A DNA stretch of 64,000 nucleotides from Megaleporinus macrocephalus (lineage: Eukaryota; Chordata; Actinopteri; Characiformes; Anostomidae): assembly GCA_021613375.1 (NCBI GenBank), contig CM038704.1, forward strand, positions 5,811,655 to 5,875,654, written 5' to 3'. The notes under the pieces are model-generated. The model did no database searches. It was given only the letters and a program-made list of their open reading frames with translations, and was not told the origin of the DNA. The position numbers were made by a program, and so were the translations under genes. Positions 58,582-60,894 of the stretch are shown piece after piece (within the stretch, counting starts at the first letter, position 1; each line of letters starts with the position of its first letter).

Positions 58582-60297
58582 ACTTTTCACATCAGCGGCA
58601 GCTCAAAGTGCTTTACAAACAGTTTTCATCAGTAATAATATGCCAAAGTCTTAATAAGCCAAAGACGTTTTAATTAAATGCTGAGTTAAAGATGGACGTA
58701 TTTAATTGTGTAATAAAAGTGAGCACTACGCTCGACTGGCTTATGAAAACGGAAACTGAGTTCCAATATTGTTTTTTAATCTTTATCACTCAACACTGGT
58801 ACTTTGAGGTAAATGCAATTATCCAGTATTTAACATTTAACATTAACTAGAAGTCTTGTTCACTCACCTCATCAGTGTGTTGGGCCTTGATAATATCGCT
58901 CAGTCTGATCTTCAACCTGGATATACAACAATAAACGTTAAAAATAATTTAATCGTGAAGCTGCATTCAGAAGCAGAAGGAGCTCAAACAGTACGTAGAC
59001 CACGGTGTTCATACAGCACCTGCCCATGAAGTCATCTTTCATGTCCATGTCTTTATCCAGCACCTCTAATGATACGTCCTGACCGGGAAGATCCGTCAAC
59101 ACAACCTGAAACAAGAACATAAGAAAAAAAATGAGTTCGTGAATCCATAAAGATAGTTCTGGACGAAGCTACAGATGTAGCAAATACCAAGAATTCCCAC
59201 CTCATACATCTCGTTCCAGGTGGGGTTGAGGTTCTCCTTGATCACTTGGCTCTTAAAGGTTTTACCACCAACATTGATGGTGACGTAGGGGTCGCTCTTC
59301 CCCTTCACCATGCCGCCCATCAGGTTGTCCTTCGGAACCAAATTCTGACCCTCCAGCAGGTGGATACGCAGCACCCCCTAGAGGAAAAGGAAGAAAAAAG
59401 AAGAATTTGACCTCTGCATTTAACCCACTAAGCACATCATCCACAGCACCCGGGAGGATTTAGGGGTTAGGTGCCTTGCTCAAGCTCAAGGTAAAGGTCT
59501 GGGCTGGTTCCTTAACCTGCAGCTACAACTGTTATTTATATATTAGAGCTTATATACGTATATATTCTTAGAAAGGTCTGTTAAACTAAGGCAGTTCACG
59601 GCTATTTCTTGGTTTGAGGTCCCCTTTAAATGGTAATTCCACTGAGTTTCCAAAATGTCTCCAGAGTCTGAGGAGTGTAAGGCCTCCATAAGCTGGCATG
59701 AGTTAATGTGAAAGTGGGATCAGGGCTGGTGTGTTGGGATAGAGAAGCTCCACACTAGGGGGCAGTAAGCACACTTGCCCAGATTGGTGGGCAGCCCTAT
59801 CCACAGCACTTGTGGAGCATTTAGGGGTTAGGTGCCTTGCTCAAGGTCATTGGATTTGTTCCTAAACCTCCAGCCCACAACTGCCACAACCGTTATTTAA
59901 AGATATTCGCTTATATATTTATATACTTAGGCCAATGCCAGGCCTTTCACAGATGTTTCTTGGTTTGAGGTCCCCTTTAAATGGTAATTTCACTGAGTTT
60001 CCAAAATATCTCCAGAATTAAATGATCTGAGGAGTGTAAGGTCTCCAAAAGCTCCTTCACAGAATGTGAACTGGCAATGATATGCCTCCTTGTGGCTGAG
60101 ACATTGCTTTATCACGGTTTGGAGACGGTGGTCTATTTGGACAGAACTGGTGTAGGTTATTGTATATTTTGGTTTACCTCAGTGGCGAAACTGGGATCAG
60201 GGCTGGTGTGTTGGGATAGAGAAGCTCCGCGCTTGGCTGCTGAGGGGTCACTGGAGAGGAGGGAGGAAGCTTCGGCAGTTTCATCCATCCACAGCAC
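23173..60297 (-). CDS. esyt1: Extended synaptotagmin 1-like, 5' end beyond the window (gene-level entry, introns included)
   Basis: Thirty-six exons give 3960 nt in one frame, 1319 residues plus stop. Order: linker; C2C-C2D module 1 (exons 59377 to 51385); linker; module 2 (47194 to 41490); linker; module 3 (35681 to 29578); C2E-like domain. E-Syts are ER proteins with an SMP lipid-transfer domain that tether ER to plasma membrane through C2 domains in a Ca2+- and PI(4,5)P2-dependent way. Each C2C copy keeps the Ca2+ loops (KGKSDPY and DKDxDxxDDF types). C2D copies lack the acidic set. C2E carries a basic patch ([13 protein letters not shown]). The motif [18 protein letters not shown] and the C-terminus match ESYT1 rather than ESYT2 or ESYT3, which have three C2 domains. 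TM, SMP, C2A and C2B are presumed to lie to the right. The three-fold C2C-C2D repetition departs from human ESYT1. Confidence 0.93.
24507..24556 (-). CDS. esyt1: esyt1 C2E exon 4
   Basis: Acceptor GTCCTAATAG, donor GTAAGT. Encodes [16 protein letters not shown](W), the last strands of C2E. Confidence 0.92.
24604..24645. repeat. (AAT)n microsatellite
   Basis: About 14 AAT units in an esyt1 intron. Confidence 0.9.
24731..25112. mobile_element. hAT-type non-autonomous element with exact 8-bp target duplication
   Basis: Ends TAGAGCTGTGTA... and ...TCTTACACCCCTA are imperfect inverted repeats. The flanking 8-mer ATAATAAG is identical at 24723-24730 and 25113-25120. A partial copy lies at 14053-14303. 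The interior keeps CTGCCATCTAGTGG (24959-24972). Confidence 0.85.
25136..25616. repeat. Compound tetranucleotide repeat (CTAT)n/(CCAT)n/(CCAC)n
   Basis: CTAT and CTGT units to about 25410, then about 35 CCAT units (25425-25570), then CCAC units. MDGW-type open frames here are repeat artefacts. Confidence 0.97.
25759..25864 (-). CDS. esyt1: esyt1 C2E exon 3
   Basis: Acceptor GTGTTTCTCAG, donor GTCAGT. Encodes (R)[19 protein letters not shown] then [16 protein letters not shown]; human has SSFMSRERE at this place. Confidence 0.93.
25915..25990 (-). repeat. Single copy of the GGTTCCATTCACCACCACTG monomer
   Basis: Reads ACAGTGGTGGTGAATGGAAC then CACGGAAAGTTACTAC on the plus strand, the reverse complement of the monomer in the 15.5-19.2 kb array. 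Confidence 0.7.
26759..26890 (-). CDS. esyt1: esyt1 C2E exon 2
   Basis: Acceptor GTGTGTTCAG, donor GTACGG. Encodes [38 protein letters not shown] and PEFNER. The Lys/Arg run is the basic C2 patch expected to contact phosphoinositides. Confidence 0.94.
26961..27265. mobile_element. DNA-transposon fragment (TACAGGGTGAGTCAAAAGTC end)
   Basis: Starts TACAGGGTGAGTCAAAAGTC; the inverse end ACTTTTGACTCACCCTGTA closes a related fragment at 44.73-44.88 kb. Both share GTCAACACAGAAA / ATCAACACAGAAA and TTGCAACAACAA. Confidence 0.6.
27515..27830. repeat. ATGGGACTCTATGGGAG repeat, about 3 units
   Basis: Units of about 110-160 bp with GGGACTCTATGGGAGGAA, GGGATGAATAAAC and CAGTACATCTGTGGATTAGA. Same family as 30040-30580 and, inverted, 6281-7260. 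Confidence 0.75.
28226..28365 (-). CDS. esyt1: esyt1 C2E exon 1 with preceding linker
   Basis: Acceptor TGTTTACACTCAG, donor GTCTGT. Encodes [19 protein letters not shown], then [19 protein letters not shown] and LAVVVHAC(R), matching the KLVSIVHGCRSL start of human C2E. Confidence 0.94.
28455..29134. mobile_element. hAT-type element with exact 8-bp target duplication
   Basis: Begins CAGAGGCGTCA and ends TGACACCTTTG, short inverted ends. It is flanked by the identical 8-mer TAGTCAAG at 28447-28454 and 29135-29142. The interior (AGTACTTTTAGACTTCTACT) resembles a repeat common in teleosts. No coding capacity. Confidence 0.85.
29578..29724 (-). CDS. esyt1: esyt1 module 3, exon h (end of C2D)
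   Basis: Acceptor GTTCTAACAG, donor GTATTG. Encodes [19 protein letters not shown], then [17 protein letters not shown] and LLRAQLK. Length 147, identical to exons 41490-41636 and 51385-51531. Confidence 0.95.
29830..29870. repeat. (AAT)n microsatellite
   Basis: AAT units in an esyt1 intron. Confidence 0.9.
30040..30580. repeat. ~165-bp tandem repeat (ATGGGACTCTATGGGAG)
   Basis: About four units with GAATGGGACTCTATGGGAG, GATGAATAAACGACAA, AGAGGAGTACGGGTC and GTGGCTGTAGGTT. Inverted relatives lie at 6281-7260. Confidence 0.85.
30582..30796 (+). mobile_element. Foldback MITE (GCTGTCCAAAG family), partial
   Basis: Carries GACCAACAGAAATGCTTCAA, TTACATTGCAAGTGAAGAC and CTCTCCTGTAAAGTTAC; the termini are worn. 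Confidence 0.6.
30898..30984 (-). CDS. esyt1: esyt1 module 3, exon g (C2D)
   Basis: Acceptor TTCTCTTCAG, donor GTAACA. Encodes [19 protein letters not shown] and [10 protein letters not shown]; 87 nt, matching the paralogous exons. Confidence 0.95.
31080..31560. other. esyt1: A/T-rich intron stretch
   Basis: Simple A/T-rich sequence with AATAATAAAATAAAA runs and an (ATCA)n start. No feature beyond low complexity. Confidence 0.6.
31565..31760 (-). mobile_element. Tc1-like non-autonomous element, copy D (fragment)
   Basis: On the plus strand it reads GTTCCTCCTTTGCTGCAGTA, CGGAACATTGCTGTGAGGAT and GGTACTGGATGGAGC, the reverse of the copy at 3041-3432. It ends about 35 bases from the unusual GC splice donor of the next exon. 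Confidence 0.65.
31796..31867 (-). CDS. esyt1: esyt1 module 3, exon f (C2D), GC donor
   Basis: Acceptor GTGTCTGTGCAG. Encodes [17 protein letters not shown] then PTSYKTK, 72 nt. The donor is AAAG|GCAGGA, a GC rather than GT. The reading frame and the length of the paralogous exons (72 nt each) require exactly this junction. Confidence 0.9.
32565..32800 (+). mobile_element. Foldback MITE (GCTGTCCAAAG family)
   Basis: Has GGGCCAATAGAACTGCTCCA, ATTGACTTACACTGAAAGT and CTCTCCAGTAAAGTTGCC, and ends with GTGATGATATTCAA. Confidence 0.65.
32883..32978 (-). CDS. esyt1: esyt1 module 3, exon e (start of C2D)
   Basis: Acceptor TTTTCTTATCAG, donor GTGAGT. Encodes [19 protein letters not shown] then [13 protein letters not shown]; 96 nt. 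Confidence 0.95.
33064..33153 (-). CDS. esyt1: esyt1 module 3, exon d (end of C2C)
   Basis: Acceptor GGTTTGTTGCAG, donor GTAGGT. Encodes [20 protein letters not shown] then [10 protein letters not shown]; 90 nt. Confidence 0.95.
33205..33290 (-). repeat. Single copy of the GGTTCCATTCACCACCACTG monomer
   Basis: GTTTACAGTGGTGGTGAATG then GAACCAGACGTCTGC on the plus strand, the reverse of the array monomer at 16.5-19.2 kb. GTTTACAGTGGTGGTG is also the building block of the array at 60.9-64 kb. Confidence 0.75.
33598..33646 (-). CDS. esyt1: esyt1 module 3, exon c (C2C)
   Basis: Acceptor TTGTCCACAACAG, donor GTGAGT. Encodes (R)[16 protein letters not shown]; 49 nt. Confidence 0.94.
34280..34370. 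repeat. (TA)n-(TG)n microsatellite
   Basis: TA dinucleotides, then about 70 bases of TG dinucleotides with one CG interruption. Confidence 0.95.
34373..34680. mobile_element. Foldback MITE fragments (GCTGTCCAAAG family), two adjoining
   Basis: The first part ends CTTGTTTTTCTTTGGACAGC (about 34493-34512). A second part then starts with TCTACATCATGTAAATGCAG, ATGGACCAATAGAAAAGCTC and CTGGTTCCATTATATACA. Confidence 0.55.
34831..34913 (-). CDS. esyt1: esyt1 module 3, exon b (C2C Ca2+ loop 3), GC donor
   Basis: Acceptor GTGTGCAG. Encodes [19 protein letters not shown] then IDSDDFLG(R), including the acidic DKDxDxDD loop. Donor is GGAAG|GCGAGT; the paralogous exon at 46850 has GGGAG|GTGAGT, so this is a T-to-C change at donor position +2. 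The frame demands this junction. Confidence 0.9.
35505..35681 (-). CDS. esyt1: esyt1 module 3, exon a (start of C2C)
   Basis: Acceptor GCCACTAG, donor GTAGAA. Encodes [38 protein letters not shown] and [16 protein letters not shown]; 177 nt. Both acidic residues of Ca2+ loop 1 (MDSL and KSDPY) are kept. Confidence 0.96.
36601..36650. repeat. (ATT)n microsatellite
   Basis: About 16 TTA units. Confidence 0.95.
36877..36985 (-). CDS. esyt1: esyt1 linker 3, exon 4
   Basis: Acceptor GTTTATTTAG, donor GTCAGT. Encodes (H)[19 protein letters not shown] and [15 protein letters not shown]. The [11 protein letters not shown] end parallels [11 protein letters not shown] and [11 protein letters not shown] of the other linkers. 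Confidence 0.9.
36990..37375. mobile_element. Foldback family fragment (related to 50599-51322)
   Basis: Has CATAACATTAAAACCATCTC, GTAGTTCATCTGATTCTCTG, TATACTTTATTACTCTGTT and CTCTGTGGTGGTCCTGAC, blocks shared with the complete element at 50.6 kb. Confidence 0.75.
37470..37549 (-). CDS. esyt1: esyt1 linker 3, exon 3
   Basis: Acceptor GTGTTTACAG, donor GTGAGT. Encodes [20 protein letters not shown] then LDKPTD; hydrophilic and probably disordered. Confidence 0.85.
37637..37739 (-). CDS. esyt1: esyt1 linker 3, exon 2
   Basis: Acceptor GTGTCGGACAG, donor GTGGGA. Encodes [20 protein letters not shown] and [14 protein letters not shown]. The SHDPSFE end is a faint repeat of the SPDPSFGTE motif. 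Confidence 0.85.
38513..38775. repeat. Retroelement-like interspersed repeat
   Basis: TTGTATAGCGCTTTTAACAA, GGGAGCAAGCCATAGGTGAC, AGTGGCAAGGAGAAACTCCC and CCCATCCTCCTCTG are blocks I recognise as a common fish dispersed repeat; its class is uncertain. A short relative of the first block appears at about 58570-58620. Confidence 0.6.
39085..39428 (-). CDS. esyt1: esyt1 linker 3, exon 1, with EKPVEKP repeats
   Basis: Acceptor GTATCAG, donor GTAGGA. Starts [20 protein letters not shown], continues with about 17 tetrapeptides of the type (V/I)EKP, and ends [11 protein letters not shown]. The underlying 12-bp unit (GAGAAGCCTGTT type) is repeated about 17 times. 344 nt, phase compatible with its neighbours. 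The alternating Lys/Glu/Pro composition predicts an extended, flexible spacer between C2 modules 2 and 3. Confidence 0.9.
39555..40985. mobile_element. Degenerate DNA-transposon-like region
   Basis: Segments such as ACACATGTTTCTACTGAGCA, CAGATGAGCTCAAGTCC and a terminal CCCAACTTTTTTGGACT resemble fish DNA transposon remnants known to me. A sub-segment (40190-40400) recurs inverted at 57535-57860. Limits and class uncertain. Confidence 0.35.
41490..41636 (-). CDS. esyt1: esyt1 module 2, exon h (end of C2D)
   Basis: Acceptor TTCCTGCTCAG, donor GTAAAG. Encodes [20 protein letters not shown], then [18 protein letters not shown] and LLRAQLK; 147 nt. Confidence 0.95.
41732..41818 (-). CDS. esyt1: esyt1 module 2, exon g (C2D)
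   Basis: Acceptor CATCTTTGAAG, donor GTGGGT. Encodes [20 protein letters not shown] then PDEDTLIVK; 87 nt. Confidence 0.95.
41942..42013 (-). CDS. esyt1: esyt1 module 2, exon f (C2D)
   Basis: Acceptor TTTGTAG, canonical donor GTGGGC. Encodes [17 protein letters not shown] then GTSYKTK; 72 nt. Confidence 0.94.
42480..43253 (-). mobile_element. Tc1-like non-autonomous element, copy E, split by a nested element
   Basis: The left part (42480-42680) reads GGTACTGGATGGAGCTCCAT and CAGTGTTCGACAGTCCAATG, reverse orientation. The right end GTCTGGAGATTTTGGACAGA at about 43228-43247 is the inverted terminus. Between them sits the element at 42683-43201. Confidence 0.6.
42683..43201 (+). mobile_element. 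Internally deleted Tc1/mariner transposase relic, nested
   Basis: Inverted ends: CACAGTTGAGTCACATTAGT on the left and AATGTGACTTCACTG on the right, flanked by TA dinucleotides. The interior keeps two transposase landmarks in different frames: [11 protein letters not shown] (from 42900) and [13 protein letters not shown] (from about 42988). In Tc1 transposases the second normally reads SPDLNPIE, so the catalytic Glu is Lys here. With a frameshift and a stop just before QDNA, it is dead. Confidence 0.7.
43328..43423 (-). CDS. esyt1: esyt1 module 2, exon e (start of C2D)
   Basis: Acceptor TGTGTTGTCAG, donor GTGTGT. Encodes [19 protein letters not shown] then [13 protein letters not shown]; 96 nt. 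Confidence 0.94.
43541..44271. repeat. ~38-bp A/T-rich minisatellite
   Basis: About 19 units of the type ACATTATTTATTTATTTACA + ACTAAACATTACATTTAC. A second unit type has ATTATTCATTTATTTATAA and AAAAATTACATGTAC, and the two alternate irregularly. Located in an esyt1 intron. Confidence 0.95.
44726..44884. mobile_element. DNA-transposon fragment, right end ACTCACCCTGTA
   Basis: Ends CTGAGACTTTTGACTCACCC + TGTA, the inverse of the start at 26961. Shares CAACACAGAAATTTGCAAC with that copy. Confidence 0.6.
44989..45078 (-). CDS. esyt1: esyt1 module 2, exon d (end of C2C)
   Basis: Acceptor CTGTCGTCCTCAG, donor GTGTGT. Encodes [20 protein letters not shown] then [10 protein letters not shown]; 90 nt. 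Confidence 0.95.
45266..45518. mobile_element. Foldback MITE (GCTGTCCAAAG family), near-complete
   Basis: Perfect inverted ends ATATCGTTGCTGTCCAATGA and TCATTGGACAGCAACGATAT. The interior has GAGAGACCAAAAACATA, GTAAGTCAATGGAACCAG and CTATTGGTCCATTCATC. Confidence 0.88.
45914..45962 (-). CDS. esyt1: esyt1 module 2, exon c (C2C)
   Basis: Acceptor GTTCTCCCACAG, donor GTTAGT. Encodes (R)[16 protein letters not shown]; 49 nt. Confidence 0.94.
46229..46556. repeat. ~325-bp dispersed repeat, copy 2 of 3
   Basis: Near-identical to the copies at 15147 and 60434. On the minus strand the frame [19 protein letters not shown] then [19 protein letters not shown] is fully open and extends upstream. The coding source is unknown. 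Confidence 0.78.
46850..46932 (-). CDS. esyt1: esyt1 module 2, exon b (C2C Ca2+ loop 3)
   Basis: Acceptor CTTCCAG, donor GTGAGT. Encodes [19 protein letters not shown] then IDKDDFLG(R); 83 nt; full acidic loop. Confidence 0.95.
47018..47194 (-). CDS. esyt1: esyt1 module 2, exon a (start of C2C)
   Basis: Acceptor TTCCTCTAG, donor GTAAGT. Encodes [38 protein letters not shown] and [16 protein letters not shown]; 177 nt. Its 3'-proximal 54 bases are identical to exon a of module 3, synonymous sites included. Confidence 0.96.
47240..49316. repeat. 20-bp minisatellite (TAGTATGGTGGTGTAGTGGT)
   Basis: About 100 units of 20 bp, in perfect register from 47240 to about 48060, then with indels. Variants (TACGGTGGTATAGTG + TTTAGTAAGG) recur in a 60-80-bp higher-order pattern. 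The plus strand is nearly free of C. The segment at about 48690-49130 is scrambled, from either real decay or assembly error. Located in an esyt1 intron. Confidence 0.97.
49743..49977 (-). CDS. esyt1: esyt1 linker 2, exon 2, with KAPETPK repeats
   Basis: Acceptor GTTTTAAAG, donor GTGAGA. Starts [20 protein letters not shown], has four KAPETP-like repeats built on an 18-bp unit, and ends [15 protein letters not shown]. 235 nt; the frame joins cleanly both sides. The final SPDPSFGTE matches the corresponding place in human ESYT1. Confidence 0.92.
50344..50450 (-). CDS. esyt1: esyt1 linker 2, exon 1
   Basis: Acceptor GATTGTGTAG, donor GTGAGT. Encodes [20 protein letters not shown] then [15 protein letters not shown](K); Ser/Glu/Lys-rich linker. 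Confidence 0.9.
50599..51322. mobile_element. Long foldback (inverted-repeat) element
   Basis: The left end ACACCAATCAGCTGATACAT mirrors the right end TGGCTGATGGGTGT. Arms of about 230 bp are complementary: CAGACTGTAGTTCATCTGAT against ATCAGATGAACTACAGTCTG, and GACCCCCACAGGACCACCAC against GTGGTGGTCCTGTGGGGGTC. The centre holds GCAGTGCTGCTGCTGCTGG and GTGTCCACTGATGAAGGAC. Related fragments at 5.6 and 37.0 kb. Confidence 0.9.
51385..51531 (-). CDS. esyt1: esyt1 module 1, exon h (end of C2D)
   Basis: Acceptor CCTCTCTAG, donor GTAAAA. Encodes [20 protein letters not shown], then [18 protein letters not shown] and LLRAELK; 147 nt. Confidence 0.95.
51627..51713 (-). CDS. esyt1: esyt1 module 1, exon g (C2D)
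   Basis: Acceptor TTCACCTGAAG, donor GTATGA. Encodes [20 protein letters not shown] then PTKEELKVK; 87 nt. Confidence 0.95.
51928..53136 (-). mobile_element. Tc1/mariner-family element with near-perfect terminal repeats
   Basis: 1209 bp bounded by 31-bp inverted repeats (CAGCGGTTGGACAATGAAAC… and its complement, one mismatch) inside a TA duplication (51926-51927, 53137-53138). On the minus strand, transposase remnants read [47 protein letters not shown] and [10 protein letters not shown] (the LFSDE and first catalytic Asp region). No frame is longer than 108 codons, so it is not autonomous. It sits in an esyt1 intron. Confidence 0.93.
53140..54240. other. esyt1: esyt1 intron, nothing recognised
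   Basis: No exon, repeat family or RNA gene was supported in this stretch. Confidence 0.4.
54275..54346 (-). CDS. esyt1: esyt1 module 1, exon f (C2D)
   Basis: Acceptor GTGTGCAG, donor GTGAGT. Encodes [17 protein letters not shown] then GATRKTT; 72 nt. Confidence 0.94.
54446..56031. mobile_element. Nested element with GGCGTAGGA ends and internal duplication
   Basis: Begins CTGGCGTAGGAACCGGGG and ends GCCCGCTCCTACGCCC, short inverted ends. Inside, a block of about 0.5 kb is tandemly duplicated (about 54805-55311 and 55312-55855), sharing TGTTGTTATGGTAACAGA, AGTCAGAAAGCACTCTGAAA and GAGGGTGCTGTTTGG. Class unknown. Confidence 0.65.
55457..55505. repeat. (AAAT)n microsatellite
   Basis: About 12 AAAT units within the second internal duplicate. 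Confidence 0.95.
56499..56594 (-). CDS. esyt1: esyt1 module 1, exon e (start of C2D)
   Basis: Acceptor CATTATCACAG, donor GTGAGT. Encodes [19 protein letters not shown] then [13 protein letters not shown]; 96 nt. Similar to [14 protein letters not shown] sequences in E-Syts. Confidence 0.95.
57535..57860. repeat. Dispersed repeat, inverted relative at 40.2-40.4 kb
   Basis: GAATTCAAAGAGAACTCAGT and CAAAACTTGATG are the complement of AACAAGTTTTGACTGAGTTC and TCTTTGAATTTTC near 40325-40360. Confidence 0.5.
57932..58021 (-). CDS. esyt1: esyt1 module 1, exon d (end of C2C)
   Basis: Acceptor CTGCGTCTCAG, donor GTAAGT. Encodes [20 protein letters not shown] then [10 protein letters not shown]; 90 nt. 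Confidence 0.95.
58090..58500. repeat. ~50-60-bp minisatellite (CCCCCTAGTGTGTGTGTTC)
   Basis: Seven to eight units with GTGTTTCAGTGCCCCCTAG, TGTGTGTTCACTAGTGTGTG and TATGTGGGTG, in an esyt1 intron. Confidence 0.92.
58510..58565. repeat. (AAT)n microsatellite
   Basis: AAT units with one interruption, next to a short retroelement-like tail (CTTTATTTATAAAGCACTTT). Confidence 0.9.
58868..58916 (-). CDS. esyt1: esyt1 module 1, exon c (C2C)
   Basis: Acceptor TTGTTGTATATCCAG, donor GTGAGT. Encodes (R)[16 protein letters not shown]; 49 nt. Confidence 0.94.
59020..59105 (-). CDS. esyt1: esyt1 module 1, exon b (C2C Ca2+ loop 3)
   Basis: Acceptor CTTGTTTCAG, donor GTGCTG. Encodes [20 protein letters not shown] then DMKDDFMG(R). 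At 86 nt it has one codon more than its two paralogues, within the acidic loop. Confidence 0.95.
59201..59377 (-). CDS. esyt1: esyt1 module 1, exon a (start of C2C)
   Basis: Acceptor TTCCTCTAG, donor GTGGGA. Encodes [38 protein letters not shown] and [15 protein letters not shown]; 177 nt; loop 1 acidic residues kept. Confidence 0.96.
59456..60230. repeat. ~360-bp tandem duplication reaching into a linker exon
   Basis: First copy about 59456-59751, second about 59816-60228. Shared blocks: TTTAGGGGTTAGGTGCCTTG, GGTTTGAGGTCCCCTTTAAA and GGGATCAGGGCTGGTGTGTT. The second copy ends inside the functional exon 60178-60297. The first contains the decayed exon copy. Confidence 0.8.
59715..59751 (-). 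pseudogene. Decayed partial copy of the esyt1 linker exon
   Basis: On the minus strand these 37 bases are identical to 60192-60228 of the functional exon and would encode [12 protein letters not shown]. The splice donor region and the rest of the exon are not preserved, so it should not be spliced in. Confidence 0.75.
60178..60297 (-). CDS. esyt1: esyt1 linker 1 exon (first exon in window)
   Basis: Acceptor GTATCTTCTAG, donor GTAAAC. Encodes [29 protein letters not shown] and [11 protein letters not shown]. Phase 0 at both ends, so the preceding exon should end a C2 domain (LLRAxLK type) to the right of this window. Confidence 0.9.
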
Positions 60298-60433
60298 CTA
60301 GAAGATACGACACCAGGAGTCAGCACAGAGTCATCATTTTAAACCTGACAAGCGAAGGCATGAAATAAAAGAAATGTATACTAAATACAATACATACACA
60401 CTACTGTGCACAAGTCATAGACGCTGATAGTTT

Positions 60434-60769
60434 AAAAGCCTTTATCTGATCAATAAGTATATGTTCACCAGTAAGATCACCAGATCTGATTAGAACAGAT
60501 GTAAATAATCATACATACAATACAAAGTAACATGAATATCTTATTGTGAGAGAAGTAGATCAGATCTTGAGCTCCAGTTTGAAGAACAAAGTTAGGTTCC
60601 AGATTTCTCCTGGACGCCCCAGACATTGTATGAATGTGTTCAGTTCCTTCAGCAGCAATTTTGATTTAGCTTATTGAAGTACTGAGCAGTCAAAGCAGGT
60701 ATTAGATGAGAACTGATAATAATACTGGGTTGTTTAGGAGAAGCTTGGAAAGGGTTAAATAAACACACT
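60434..60769. repeat. ~325-bp dispersed repeat, copy 3 of 3
   Basis: Near-identical to the copies at 15147 and 46229 (GATCAATAAGTATATGTTCA, GACGCCCCAGACATTGTATG, TTTAGGAGAAGCTTGGAAAG). Confidence 0.78.
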
Positions 60770-60894
60770 GATGTATGTAAAAGCTCTACTTAGTCTATTA
60801 ATACTATAAAATATTTAAAACTGTTTCACTGAGCAAATAAAAGCGTCAGGTTAATAAATAAATTCAGAGCGGCCTGATTTGAAATGCTCCGAAA

